Positions 42,806-53,086 of a stretch of DNA of 64,000 nt are shown in pieces. The translations under genes were made by a program, and so were the position numbers. The stretch is from a virus. The DNA lies in the IMG/VR virus record IMGVR_UViG_3300042314_001189, positions 1-64,000 of that record. One strand, written 5' to 3'. How positions within the stretch are numbered: the stretch's first letter is position 1; every line of letters starts with the position of its first letter. The notes under the pieces were generated by a model. That model did no database searches, had not been told where the DNA came from, and was given only the letters and a program-made list of their open reading frames with translations.

Positions 42806-44623
42806 ATGGCACAAGAAGTTAATTATTCATCACGAAATTTTGCGGATATAAGAACAGACTTAGTTAATTACGTAAGACAATATTATCCAGATATCTTTAA
42901 TGATTTCAATGACGCATCGGTTGGTATGATGCTTTTAGAATTAAATGCTGCGGTTGGTGATATGTTATCATACAACACAGATAGAATGTTTGCTGAAACT
43001 CAAATTGATTACGCAAAAGAAAGGAAATCATTGTTATCTATGGCTAGAACATTCGGTTTAAAAATACCAGGAAAAAGAGCCAGCGCAACCATTGTTGATT
43101 TAAGTATTACATTACCAGTTTTTGGTGACACATTTGACGTTTCATATGCACCAATTATTAAAGCTGGGTCACAAGTTTCTGGTGCTGGAAAAGTTTTTGA
43201 ACTTGTTAGTGATGTAGATTTTTCTAGTCCGTTTACAATTGGCGGTATACCTAATAGGTTAATATTACCAAATTTTAACGCAAATGGGACATTGATAAAT
43301 TATACACTAATCAAAAGAGAAATGGTTACAAACGGTTTTTCAAAAATTCTTAAAAGGGTTATAACAACATCTGACGTAAGACCATTTTTAGAGGTTATAT
43401 TACCAGATGATAACGTATTATCTGTCGATTCAATCATAACATTACCAGGAACATCATACATTGGTGAACCTAGTTTAGATGAATTTTTAAATATAGACAA
43501 TAGATGGTTTGAAGTTGATGCTTTGGCCGAAGATAAAGTTTTCATTGAGGATAACACAAGAACTAGTGATAACTCTGGTATAAAACCAGGAAAATGGATT
43601 TCAGTAAGTAAAAAATTCATAAGGGAATACACAGATTTAGGTTTTACAAAAATAACATTTGGTGCTGGTACTCAAGACATAAGCAGCTTATGTGATTTCG
43701 ACACCAACAAAGCATTGGTCAACCAAATAGGTAATTTTATAAACAATATGTCGTTGGGTGTTATACCAACAGCCAACACAACTATGTTTATCAAATATAG
43801 AGTAGGTGGTGGTGCTGATAGTAATTTAGGACCCAACACGATTAAAGGACTTGGTATTATAAACATGAGTGTAAATGGTCCAGATAGCACTGTAAATCAA
43901 AATGTAAAAAAATCTCTAAAGGTTAATAATCTATTCCCAGCTATCGGTGGTAAAGATTCACCAAGCGTTGAAGAAGTTAGAAACATGGTTAGATACAATT
44001 TTTCATCTCAAAATAGAGCTGTAACAATCAAAGATTATCAAACAAAAATTGCGCAAATACCTGGAAAATTTGGAGCACCATTTAGAAATGGTATTTTTGA
44101 GGAACAAAATAAAATAAAAATGTATGTTTTAAGTTTGGACCAAAACGGTTCGTTAACAAACCAAACGACAACAACATTAAAAGAAAATATAAGCAACTAT
44201 TTGGCCGACTTTAGAATGCTTAATGATTATGTTCAAATAACTGATGGAAGAATCATTAACATATCTTTTGAAATTGATTTATATATTGATAAAAAAGCAC
44301 CGCAATCACAAGTAATTTCACAAGTTATAAATGAGGTTAAAAATTATTTTGATGTTAACAAATTTGAAATGGGTCAAGATATATACATTTCAAATTTAAT
44401 TGAAACAATAAATAATATTGGCGGTGTCTTGAATTTAGTTGGATTGAGGGTTTATAATAAAGTTGGTGGTGGTTATAGTTTAAATGAAACATCACAACCA
44501 TATTTTGATATAACAACTGGACAAATAGACATCTCCGAAGATAACACATTATTCGGTGAACCAACTTCTATGTATGAGATAAAATACCCAACAAAAGATA
44601 TTCTAGTTAGGGTTAGACAATAA
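42806..44623 (+). CDS. gp6: Baseplate wedge protein gp6-like (gpJ family)
   Basis: 605 residues (T4 gp6: 660). The N-terminus NYSSRNFADIRTDLVNYVRQ, then DASVGMMLLELNAAVGDMLS and YNTDRMFAETQIDYAKERKS, is the diagnostic gp6/gpJ helix bundle. The C-terminal part has NMVRYNFSSQNRAVTIKDYQ and alternating alpha/beta modules of gpJ-type. It makes the ring joining baseplate wedges. Followed by a 65-nt gap and then a small membrane protein. Confidence 0.9.
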   Translation: MAQEVNYSSRNFADIRTDLVNYVRQYYPDIFNDFNDASVGMMLLELNAAVGDMLSYNTDRMFAETQIDYAKERKSLLSMARTFGLKIPGKRASATIVDLSITLPVFGDTFDVSYAPIIKAGSQVSGAGKVFELVSDVDFSSPFTIGGIPNRLILPNFNANGTLINYTLIKREMVTNGFSKILKRVITTSDVRPFLEVILPDDNVLSVDSIITLPGTSYIGEPSLDEFLNIDNRWFEVDALAEDKVFIEDNTRTSDNSGIKPGKWISVSKKFIREYTDLGFTKITFGAGTQDISSLCDFDTNKALVNQIGNFINNMSLGVIPTANTTMFIKYRVGGGADSNLGPNTIKGLGIINMSVNGPDSTVNQNVKKSLKVNNLFPAIGGKDSPSVEEVRNMVRYNFSSQNRAVTIKDYQTKIAQIPGKFGAPFRNGIFEEQNKIKMYVLSLDQNGSLTNQTTTTLKENISNYLADFRMLNDYVQITDGRIINISFEIDLYIDKKAPQSQVISQVINEVKNYFDVNKFEMGQDIYISNLIETINNIGGVLNLVGLRVYNKVGGGYSLNETSQPYFDITTGQIDISEDNTLFGEPTSMYEIKYPTKDILVRVRQ

Positions 44624-44627
44624 CATT

Positions 44628-44635
44628 TATTTATT
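44628..44635 (+). promoter_or_regulatory. Putative late promoter motif TATTTATT
   Basis: 53 nt before the ATG at 44689. A weak host-like TATACTTG (44649-44656) lies between but lacks a TTG partner. Confidence 0.35.
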
Positions 44636-44688
44636 TCTAAATAATCGTTATACTTGTAGAAATAAAAAGTTATTAAAAACAAAGAAAA

Positions 44689-45069
44689 ATGGGATGCAAT
44701 TGTAAAACTGGTGGGACACCTAATCCAAACTTTAAATCAAACAATAATGATTCTGGGGTGAATCCTAGACATAAGAATTTATCTTCTTTTTTAGGTTATA
44801 CAGCTAAACTAATTGGTTTTTTTGTTGGCCTTTTATTATTACCGTTAATAAACGTAGCCATTGTTTGGTTTATGTTTAACACATTGGTTTTAACGAAAGA
44901 AGTAGATGTAAGAGGGTTATTTTCCAGATTAACAAAAACAAAAAAGTTTAAATCATTAGTGAAAGACGAAGATGATGAGGACGAAGATGACGATGACGAT
45001 TATGAAAATTTAACTGAGGATGATTTGATAATGGTTGATGTCGAAGATATAACACCTAAGAGCAAATAA
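44689..45069 (+). CDS. Small membrane protein with cysteine-rich N-terminus and acidic tail
   Basis: 126 residues. N-terminus MGCNCKTGG. Residues about 37-70 (LIGFFVGLLLLPLINVAIVW continuing to FMFNTLVL) are one long or two short membrane segments. Residues 85-126 are extremely acidic (DEDDEDEDDDDDYEN). Unknown function. It lies 5 nt before the 1492-residue protein that also has hydrophobic segments, so the two may act together at a membrane. The MGCNC start could be a metal-binding or acylation site; neither is shown. Confidence 0.7.
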   Translation: MGCNCKTGGTPNPNFKSNNNDSGVNPRHKNLSSFLGYTAKLIGFFVGLLLLPLINVAIVWFMFNTLVLTKEVDVRGLFSRLTKTKKFKSLVKDEDDEDEDDDDDYENLTEDDLIMVDVEDITPKSK

Positions 45070-45074
45070 ATTTT

Positions 45075-48000
45075 ATGTCAGAAACAGTAAGAATAAGGAC
45101 AAAACCAAATGGTTCAGACAAATACCTTAAAGTAAAATTAGACCAAGAATTTGATTTCATTGAAGTTCTTTCAATGAAAATAACACAAGAAGAGGCGTAT
45201 AGAAACTTCTGTTCTGATTATGGTGTAATTGTAGGTAGAGTAATCATCAACAGTGGCTTTGGTTTACCAAACGCCAGAGTTAGTGTATTTATACCAATTG
45301 ATGATGTTGATAAAAATGACCCACAAATAAAAGGGTTATATCCTTATTCTATTGTTTCTGATAAAGATAGTGATGGTATTAGATACAATCTATTACCTAA
45401 ATCAAGTGAAACCAATAACGAATGTTTTACACCAATAGGTACATTTCCAAACAAAAGAGAAATATTGGATAATGATGAATTATTAGGTGTTTATTGCAAA
45501 TATTACAAGTTCACAACAACAACAAATAATGCTGGTGATTTTATGATATTTGGTGTGCCACTAGGCACATATACCGTACACGTGGATGCTGATATATCAG
45601 ATATCGGTATTGTATCTCAAAGACCATACGATTTAATTAGCCAAGGAACACCACTTAAATTTTTTGATAGTCCTACCAAATATAAAGGTGGTACAAATTT
45701 AGACAAATTAGTTCAAATCAAATCAACAAATTATGGTGTAAACGTACAACCTTTCTGGGGTAGTACTGATAATTGCGAAATAGGCATTACCAGAGCTGAT
45801 ATTGATATGAATTACAATATCAGACCATGTGCTATGTTCATGGGTAGTATTTTTGGTGACCAAGAAAAAAATAGTATAAACAAAAGATGTAGACCCAGAA
45901 AAAAACTAGGTCAGTTATGTGAACAAATAGCTGGCGAAGGTTCTATTGAGATGCTTAGAGAAACTATTGATGGTGGGGTTGAACAGTTTGATGTTGATGG
46001 TGGTCGATTAATAGACGAAGATGGAACATGGGCGTATCAAATACCTATGAACCTAGATTACGTTGTTACTGATGAGTTCGGTAACCTAATACCATCTGAT
46101 GATGAAACAAAAGGAATACCAACTAGAGCAAGTGTAAGGTTTAAAATAGGGATGGACAATACTGGTGGTGAAGGTAGGCTTAGAACAAGAGCCAAATATT
46201 TAGTACCTAATAATCCTAATTCTGTTTCTGAAATAGATTACACATTCAATGAAACAACAAAGAAAACTAGTTTTAGAAGTTTATATTGGAACAAAATATA
46301 CAGCGTTACCAACTTTATACCTAGATATCAAACATCTGACAATAAAAAAACAAGAGCGTTTACAGCTATAAAAGATGTCGATGGTTGTGCTGGTGATAAG
46401 ACAACGTTTCCTTTTAATAAAGTTAATACTGATTTTAGCCCTATATTTTTCATCATTTGTTTAATCATAAAAATAATTGCATTTTTAATTTATATTATGA
46501 ATGCGTTTTTAATTAAATTAGTAAACATAATCATAGGTGTTTTGAATGCTATTCTAAAAGTGATATGTAACATAATTTTTAGCATAGGTAAATTCATTAA
46601 TAAGATACCATTTGTCAGTGTAAATGTATGTAATTGGTGTATTGGTAATGGTTGTTGTAATTGTAGTGATATCTTAGGTTATATACCTTGTATTTGGGTA
46701 CAATGTCCCTTTGACGCTGATGCTGGGACTGGCTTGTATGCACCTGGTTGTAAGGAAACTGATAAAGGGTTTGAAGCGGTTAAAACAAACACTGGGTATT
46801 ACCCAACTTTTTACCCTGGTGATGATTTTGACCATCCAGATAAATTTGGTGATGCAGCTGGTTTAGATAAATGTGTCGCTGCTGTACTTGCTGAGAGCTT
46901 AGGTATATTCCAATTTGATTTTTACAATGATTGGGTAAATGGTACCTTATATGGTTATTTATTAAAATATAAAAGAAAGAGAAGAAAATCTGAGAGATTC
47001 TGTGAATATGATTGTGATGATTTCTTCAGCCAAGGTGGTGTAGATGGAAACAAAAATAATAACCCAGATAACAATTGTAGAACAAATTATTTGTTTGATA
47101 GTTGTTATAACGGTGGTGATGACTCACAAGATGAATTAAAATCTAGAGGTGGTGTTAGGGAAGGTTTGATAAAAAAGATTGACACTTTCCAAAATGGTAA
47201 AAAAATAAATGAAGAGTTTTTCTATGCCGCATCCCTTCATGATGCATCAGCAAAATTATTTGCAACTGATATTATTTGCATGGGTTCGGTTTTTGATTGT
47301 GATTGGCAAGGAATACCAAAGGTTCAATCATTATTGATACCTACAACATATAAAATACCACCAATTGTAGTTGAATTGACAGACGATAACCAAACTGTTG
47401 AAACAACTGGTATGATTGGTACTGGTGGTAGTTTACAAGGCTTGTTTTTTGAAGTTGATTGTATTGGTTTACATTCAGATTACAGTCAATGCTTAAATAT
47501 TAGACATTTATCTGAGTTTGGTGTTGATTTAGACCAATTACAGTTTGGCGCACCCTCAGCTTCATACCCTAATGGGGCACCGATTTATGCTGATAATAAC
47601 ATAGGTATAAAAGATATTGACGAAAACGGTGGTATTTGGTTTAGAGATGTGTATTACGAATTAAACAAAATCCCTAATCAAAATTCGTTTACGTTAGTGC
47701 CTTTTACAACCAGCTTTAACCTTAACGATGCCGCAACTTATTCGTTCTCAAACAATACTGATAACGGTGTTAACTATTCTAGTTTTAGAGGTTACCCTAG
47801 CGGTTCTGAGTCACAATTTACACAACCTAAACACTCGTATTTTTTCTACTTTGGTATTCTACCAGGAAAAGGTGCTTTAGAAAAATTAAACCAAAGATTT
47901 TTTACAAGATGTTTACCAGTAACTGAAAAAGAATTTAACGTTCTTGCTACATCACAATCAGCAACGGGGTCAAACCCTACTGGTTCGATAACGTTTAGTG

Positions 48001-49553
48001 TGGTTTCTGGTACAGCACCTTTCACATACACGATTAGTGGACCAAATGGATACAATAGTACTGGAACAATAGCTGCTCCACCAGCACCACAAACAGTTAC
48101 TATAACTAATTTACCAGTTGGTACTTATACAATACAAGTTGTAGATGCAAATGGAAATGTTGTAACCCAAAACACAACAATAGATGGACCACCAGCCTTA
48201 TATGCAACGGCTTCTGTTACTAAATTATGTAGTTCAGCTAGTGTTCAAGACGGTGAAATTACAATAACTAGTATAGGCGGTGGAACTGGCGTTTGGACTT
48301 ATCAATTGTTAAGAAGCAACGGTTCCGTAGCAAAACCAGTAACATCGATTTCTACCTCACCATTGATAATAACTGGTCTAGGTGCTGACACTGGTTCTGA
48401 TGGTTTAACACCACCGAATTTTGGTTATAAATTATTGGTTAGTGATGGTATAACAACAGTCACAATTACTGATTTGGTTTTAAACGGACCAACACCAGTT
48501 GTTTTAAGTGTTTTAACTCAGACACCTACAACATGTTGGGAATCAGCAGATGGCACATTCAACATAGGTCTTACTGGTGGTCAAGGTCCTTACACAAATA
48601 CAATAACTGGTCCAGCTGGTTTCCCATCTACAAATGGTTTATCAGTAAACGATGCGATTAGAGGTACATATACGATTACAACAGTTGATAATTACGGAAC
48701 AACAGATACACTATCTGTAATAGTACCTAGTTTAAATGTACAGATGATTGCATCAATGGCACCAACTGCTCAATTAAATAAACAATGTGACCCTAACAAT
48801 TATATTGTACCGTTTTACGTTACTGCTGGTGCAACTGCTGGACCAATAAAAATACAATACAATGTTGATGACAACACTGGTAGTGGTTTAGATTTAATTT
48901 GGAATGATGTTATATTAACATATGTTAATGCTTCAACACCTATGTTTGTTACAATACCAAACCCTAGCGGTGGGTTAAATAGCGGTATTAAAATAAGGAT
49001 GAAATCACCAGATGGTTTATGTTTTAGTAATATTTTATCAATTAATAAAGCTAGTATTGAATTACCTATCAACACATTATCGATAAATACAACTGGAATA
49101 AACAACGCTCAACAATGTAATCCAAACCTTGTATCGTTTAAATTTAATGTTAGTCATTTACAAGCTGGCTCAACAGCACGTCTACCTTATACGTTTGTTT
49201 ATCAAGTAAATGGTGGTCCAACAAACACTGTATCGATAACAACTAACCAACAATTGATAAACGCAACAATGCCGTCTATATCATCTAGTGCGGTTATAAC
49301 TTATACAATAACTGATAATAAAGGTTGTGTGGCTAGTGGAACATTACCAACAATAACAATGCCTACACAAGCATTAACTGCTTATTGGACATATAATACT
49401 AGTGTAACACCTAACACAAAATCACTAGTGATTAACGGTGGTTTAGCACCATATTCAACAGCACCAGCTGTAAACTCACTTAAATCAGCGATTCAAACAG
49501 TTAGTGTTAGTGATAACGTTGGTTGTACATTCATCACACCTTCTAGTACTTAA
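45075..49553 (+). CDS. Large baseplate/tail protein with membrane segments and SprB-like repeats
   Basis: 1492 residues. The N-terminal part (about 40-190) holds carboxypeptidase-regulatory-like beta sequence (GVIVGRVIINSGFGLPNARV, FMIFGVPLGTYTVHVDADIS). Residues about 454-516 are strongly hydrophobic (FFIICLIIKIIAFLIYIMNA, IIIGVLNAILKVICNIIF), followed by a cysteine-rich patch (NWCIGNGCCNCSDIL). Residues about 955-1220 contain repeats of SprB/PKD type: SGTAPFTYTISGPNGYNSTG with NLPVGTYTIQVVDANGNVVT, and TGGQGPYTNTITGPAGF with RGTYTITTVDNYGT. The last 270 residues are further Ig-like strands. Its place after gp6 is where T4 encodes gp7. Membrane segments in a virion protein are unusual and suggest envelope insertion. 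Function inferred. Confidence 0.6.
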   Translation: MSETVRIRTKPNGSDKYLKVKLDQEFDFIEVLSMKITQEEAYRNFCSDYGVIVGRVIINSGFGLPNARVSVFIPIDDVDKNDPQIKGLYPYSIVSDKDSDGIRYNLLPKSSETNNECFTPIGTFPNKREILDNDELLGVYCKYYKFTTTTNNAGDFMIFGVPLGTYTVHVDADISDIGIVSQRPYDLISQGTPLKFFDSPTKYKGGTNLDKLVQIKSTNYGVNVQPFWGSTDNCEIGITRADIDMNYNIRPCAMFMGSIFGDQEKNSINKRCRPRKKLGQLCEQIAGEGSIEMLRETIDGGVEQFDVDGGRLIDEDGTWAYQIPMNLDYVVTDEFGNLIPSDDETKGIPTRASVRFKIGMDNTGGEGRLRTRAKYLVPNNPNSVSEIDYTFNETTKKTSFRSLYWNKIYSVTNFIPRYQTSDNKKTRAFTAIKDVDGCAGDKTTFPFNKVNTDFSPIFFIICLIIKIIAFLIYIMNAFLIKLVNIIIGVLNAILKVICNIIFSIGKFINKIPFVSVNVCNWCIGNGCCNCSDILGYIPCIWVQCPFDADAGTGLYAPGCKETDKGFEAVKTNTGYYPTFYPGDDFDHPDKFGDAAGLDKCVAAVLAESLGIFQFDFYNDWVNGTLYGYLLKYKRKRRKSERFCEYDCDDFFSQGGVDGNKNNNPDNNCRTNYLFDSCYNGGDDSQDELKSRGGVREGLIKKIDTFQNGKKINEEFFYAASLHDASAKLFATDIICMGSVFDCDWQGIPKVQSLLIPTTYKIPPIVVELTDDNQTVETTGMIGTGGSLQGLFFEVDCIGLHSDYSQCLNIRHLSEFGVDLDQLQFGAPSASYPNGAPIYADNNIGIKDIDENGGIWFRDVYYELNKIPNQNSFTLVPFTTSFNLNDAATYSFSNNTDNGVNYSSFRGYPSGSESQFTQPKHSYFFYFGILPGKGALEKLNQRFFTRCLPVTEKEFNVLATSQSATGSNPTGSITFSVVSGTAPFTYTISGPNGYNSTGTIAAPPAPQTVTITNLPVGTYTIQVVDANGNVVTQNTTIDGPPALYATASVTKLCSSASVQDGEITITSIGGGTGVWTYQLLRSNGSVAKPVTSISTSPLIITGLGADTGSDGLTPPNFGYKLLVSDGITTVTITDLVLNGPTPVVLSVLTQTPTTCWESADGTFNIGLTGGQGPYTNTITGPAGFPSTNGLSVNDAIRGTYTITTVDNYGTTDTLSVIVPSLNVQMIASMAPTAQLNKQCDPNNYIVPFYVTAGATAGPIKIQYNVDDNTGSGLDLIWNDVILTYVNASTPMFVTIPNPSGGLNSGIKIRMKSPDGLCFSNILSINKASIELPINTLSINTTGINNAQQCNPNLVSFKFNVSHLQAGSTARLPYTFVYQVNGGPTNTVSITTNQQLINATMPSISSSAVITYTITDNKGCVASGTLPTITMPTQALTAYWTYNTSVTPNTKSLVINGGLAPYSTAPAVNSLKSAIQTVSVSDNVGCTFITPSST

Positions 49554-49561
49554 TTAATAAC

Positions 49562-51367
49562 ATGGAAAGAACACAACAAAGATTAAATAAAGAAAAATCT
49601 GCATTATCAGTAAACACTGACACTACTTTAAAAATCAACATTGAAAATAGTCAAAGACTATTACCAACAAATGAAATTAATAAAATAGTTAATGTTGCTG
49701 AAAGATTTAATATTGAAAGACAAAGATGTAAATATTATCGTATTATTGGTACGATGAACACAACAATGTCAAACGTTTTATTTAATCTAAAAAATTCTGC
49801 CATGTCTGACAAGTATACATGGTCTTGGTTTAATTCTTTAGACTTTCTAGACACTTCATACCCAAAAGACAACGATATCATTGATGATACCGATTTGACA
49901 TACCCAGCGTCCTTAAAAACAAACTTAAAAGAAAAAGATGGTTGGTTTGGTTGCTATGACCCAGATATTGCAAAAGCTGCTTTATGTAATTATTTTGACA
50001 TGGAGCCAAAGAGAGAAAGATTTTATTTTACACCAGACATCATGCCATATATGGGTAACGCAAATTCCCAACCAGTGAAAAATTGGGAATTAACCATTAC
50101 GTACCCAAAAGAAATGGATAAAGCACATAATTTTGTAAACGGTGGTCTATTAATAACTGAAGCGGTTAGTGCGACAATAGCAACAAGACCAATGACAGCT
50201 ATTGGTATGTCATGCATGCATAATTTAAAAATAGGTGATGTTGTTAGGGTAACTGGAACAACTGGTTATGATGGTGACCATGTTGTTGTTAGAACTGGAT
50301 TAGATAATGGTGATTTTAAAGAATATTACTTTGTTATAGATAAACCAAATACTGGTGTCTTAGGTGCAAATTCTAGGATGAAAAGACTTGTAAACAACAT
50401 TGAATCAGAGTATTATTTTAGAATATTTAGAAAAATAAAAACTAGAGTGGCACCACTAATTGAAACGGATGATTACGAAGCTTACCGTGTTGGTTTTAGT
50501 GAAAACTTCTTTAACGATTCAATAATTCAGTTTGTTTTTAATGAAGATATAGATGTTACTGAATTAACAGATAACCTAGGCAGACCATTAAGTGAACTTT
50601 ACTTAACTATTATCAAAACAAATAGCAACAATTTATTTACAAATGTTTCATCTGGTTTTGAAACACCATATGCATCTAGACTAAATAATAGTAACACTAT
50701 AAGTTATTTAAGAAATATTCCTACGATACATAAAATACATAATGGTGGTTCATTACCATTTCCAACACACACACCATTGGAAAACGATATTAACATAAAC
50801 AACAATAATAATATCACAAACAATAATGATTTTTATGGTGATTTGGTAGAGTACAATATTAATGAATTAACTGAAGTAGTATTGGCTAACATCCAACACA
50901 GATTTAACACAGTAAATAGAGAAACAAACCCATCTTTAACATATGTTTCAGATAGAGGGACACCGCTTAACCCATCGTTTATAACAAAAACGATTACAAT
51001 GGGCCCAAGACAAGAAGGTTATTATTATCAACCACATCATTTAATTAAAATAAGAGAATTTTCTACTTATATCGAACAAGGTGATGAATTTACGGAAGGT
51101 ATACCTAGCTACGCAACAGATTTAGGTGATGGTAGAATAATATGGAGAGATTTACTAGACATAGGTTTCAACGAAAGTGATGAAAAACCATTGGATTATC
51201 CATTTTTAAATGGCTCTCATTACATGTATCAAAACTATTGTTTTACGGTTAGAAGACAAGACCCATTCGGTGTTTGGAATTTATATTACAGCAAATTCCC
51301 AGAAGACCCAGTTGGTGATAGAATAACAGATAAATTTAAAACCAATACAGAAGAAGATGTTTGCTAA
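49562..51367 (+). CDS. Virion structural protein (baseplate region)
   Basis: 601 residues, unrecognised. Helical start (RTQQRLNKEKSALSV, NEINKIVNVAERFNIERQRC), then beta-rich sequence with SWFNSLDFLDTSYP, DVVRVTGTTGYDGDHVVVRT and an Asn-run linker (DININNNNNITNNNDF, about 415-430). No signal peptide or membrane segment. It lies 8 nt downstream of the large membrane-segment protein and overlaps the next gene by 11 nt, so it is part of the same baseplate-periphery set; T4 has gp8 at the equivalent place, but I see no convincing sequence match. Confidence 0.6.
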   Translation: MERTQQRLNKEKSALSVNTDTTLKINIENSQRLLPTNEINKIVNVAERFNIERQRCKYYRIIGTMNTTMSNVLFNLKNSAMSDKYTWSWFNSLDFLDTSYPKDNDIIDDTDLTYPASLKTNLKEKDGWFGCYDPDIAKAALCNYFDMEPKRERFYFTPDIMPYMGNANSQPVKNWELTITYPKEMDKAHNFVNGGLLITEAVSATIATRPMTAIGMSCMHNLKIGDVVRVTGTTGYDGDHVVVRTGLDNGDFKEYYFVIDKPNTGVLGANSRMKRLVNNIESEYYFRIFRKIKTRVAPLIETDDYEAYRVGFSENFFNDSIIQFVFNEDIDVTELTDNLGRPLSELYLTIIKTNSNNLFTNVSSGFETPYASRLNNSNTISYLRNIPTIHKIHNGGSLPFPTHTPLENDININNNNNITNNNDFYGDLVEYNINELTEVVLANIQHRFNTVNRETNPSLTYVSDRGTPLNPSFITKTITMGPRQEGYYYQPHHLIKIREFSTYIEQGDEFTEGIPSYATDLGDGRIIWRDLLDIGFNESDEKPLDYPFLNGSHYMYQNYCFTVRRQDPFGVWNLYYSKFPEDPVGDRITDKFKTNTEEDVC

Positions 51368-52205
51368 TAAAGTTAAAATCAACATGTCAACAATACCTTC
51401 TGGCGCAACTGGTACAACGATTACAGTTCCAATTAACATGACGTTTCAGAATGTTGATAATGCGGAATTGATAGACAGAGTATTTGTTGAAACAGAAGTG
51501 GAGAATGCTATTAACCCAATCATAGATTATGAAAAAGTTAGGTTCCTACCTTTGGATTTACAAGGCACATATATTGATAAAATCATTTACGATGTTTACT
51601 TGTTAAACCCTACACAAAATTATGTAGGGTTTTATGGTAATATTGGGTTTACTGATGATGATATAAAATTTAGAAAAGAATCTTTTAAACAAACATTTTT
51701 AAGGTTGAGTTTTTATGATACCGATAATCCATTAACACAATCATTGGTTAGTTTTTTAACATTGTATTCTGAACTAAATTCTTCTGATTTACAACAACCA
51801 GGTCCAGGTATAATACCAGGCACCCCAAAACCAGCAAATCAAATACCCGTTAACTTTGTTGTTGAAAGTCCTTTGTTGAACCCTATGGGTTCTGCTGAAG
51901 GATATCACTTATATGATTACAAAAGTGAGTTAAATATAGGTGAGTCAAAGTATTTATATATGAGAGCAACGCTAGCAAATGCTAAAACGGGTAAAATTGT
52001 TAATTTAATGGTTAAAAATGTGGCACAGCCAATTGATAAACTAGTGCATGAACTTTACACTAGATACAAAATGGTTAGAACGGCTACTGGTTATTATTAT
52101 GAAATAGACAATACCTACCAAGGAAATGGCATTTCTGGTCAAAATAACGTAACATACAACACAAACACGTCTGTTGTAAAACTTTATGAAATAAATGCCA
52201 CATAA
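51357..52205 (+). CDS. Virion structural protein (282 aa)
   Basis: Unrecognised. The ATG at 51357 overlaps the previous gene by 11 nt; an alternative ATG at 51384 (MSTIPSGATGTTITVPINM) would avoid overlap. Beta-rich with a Pro-rich linker (QQPGPGIIPGTPKPANQIP, about 147-165), which suggests two domains. Its stop overlaps the next ATG (TAATG). Confidence 0.6.
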   Translation: MFANKVKINMSTIPSGATGTTITVPINMTFQNVDNAELIDRVFVETEVENAINPIIDYEKVRFLPLDLQGTYIDKIIYDVYLLNPTQNYVGFYGNIGFTDDDIKFRKESFKQTFLRLSFYDTDNPLTQSLVSFLTLYSELNSSDLQQPGPGIIPGTPKPANQIPVNFVVESPLLNPMGSAEGYHLYDYKSELNIGESKYLYMRATLANAKTGKIVNLMVKNVAQPIDKLVHELYTRYKMVRTATGYYYEIDNTYQGNGISGQNNVTYNTNTSVVKLYEINAT

Positions 52206-53086
52206 TGGAAGTCATTAAAAGAAAAATATTACTAGAAAACAGTATTGATAGAAGCAGTGAAAATAAAAATTGGGGTACGTTAACAGCGACAACTTTTTAT
52301 TTAAAAGTTTTGATAACTCAAAACGTTGATGATATGGGTTTGTTTACAGATTCTGAATTTATCGTAAAAGATAAAGTTTCAACACCAGCTGACTATACAA
52401 TATTAAAGGATAAATTAACAACACTAGGTCTTTTATTCCCATTTATGACTGGTGCAACTGGCCCTACATTTACAACAAACAATACACCAGAAACATTATG
52501 GAAAGTTTTAAGGTATCCGATAAATACGGTGTCAAATTACTACAATTTTAGTAATATTGTTATTACTGGTGCCACAGATAGTAGAATTGAAGATGTTAGG
52601 TCATATGCTGCAATCAACCCTTTTAGAACAAATTTTAACGTTAACACTGAAACATATACAAACTACAACAACGTAACAGTAAACGGTGTTGATAGAATCA
52701 AATCAATGTCCGACCCTAAAATCTATGTTTTTGATACACCAAATGACACTAATTTAGGGACAAATAACCAAGTTTATGGGTTACAATTCATGGACTATAG
52801 CGGTGTCACAAGACAAATATTGGTTGAGGATGAAATCACTGTAGTACCTTTAACAACTTACCGATACATAGGCGAAGGATTTAATGAAACAAATATTTCA
52901 TTATCGGGATTGACCAAAGAAGAATATTTATTTGGTATAATTTCTCCACCAGAAGTTCAAAACGATGTATTTATAGATAGAGGTATAACAACTGTTATGG
53001 ATAGGCATTTAAAGCTCTCTGAAATAAGAAATATAAAAGAGTTAGAAAACTACGGAAACGGATATTATAAACTAAATAAACAATAA
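52205..53086 (+). CDS. Virion structural protein (293 aa)
   Basis: Unrecognised. Soluble, Asn/Thr/Tyr-rich beta sequence (TLTATTFYLKVLITQNVDDM, NYYNFSNIVITGAT, YIGEGFNETNISLSG), with a helical C-terminus (RHLKLSEIRNIKELENY). Coupled at both ends by overlapping stop/start codons, so its ratio to neighbours is probably fixed by translation. A wedge or fibre-connector role is inferred from position. Confidence 0.6.
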   Translation: MEVIKRKILLENSIDRSSENKNWGTLTATTFYLKVLITQNVDDMGLFTDSEFIVKDKVSTPADYTILKDKLTTLGLLFPFMTGATGPTFTTNNTPETLWKVLRYPINTVSNYYNFSNIVITGATDSRIEDVRSYAAINPFRTNFNVNTETYTNYNNVTVNGVDRIKSMSDPKIYVFDTPNDTNLGTNNQVYGLQFMDYSGVTRQILVEDEITVVPLTTYRYIGEGFNETNISLSGLTKEEYLFGIISPPEVQNDVFIDRGITTVMDRHLKLSEIRNIKELENYGNGYYKLNKQ

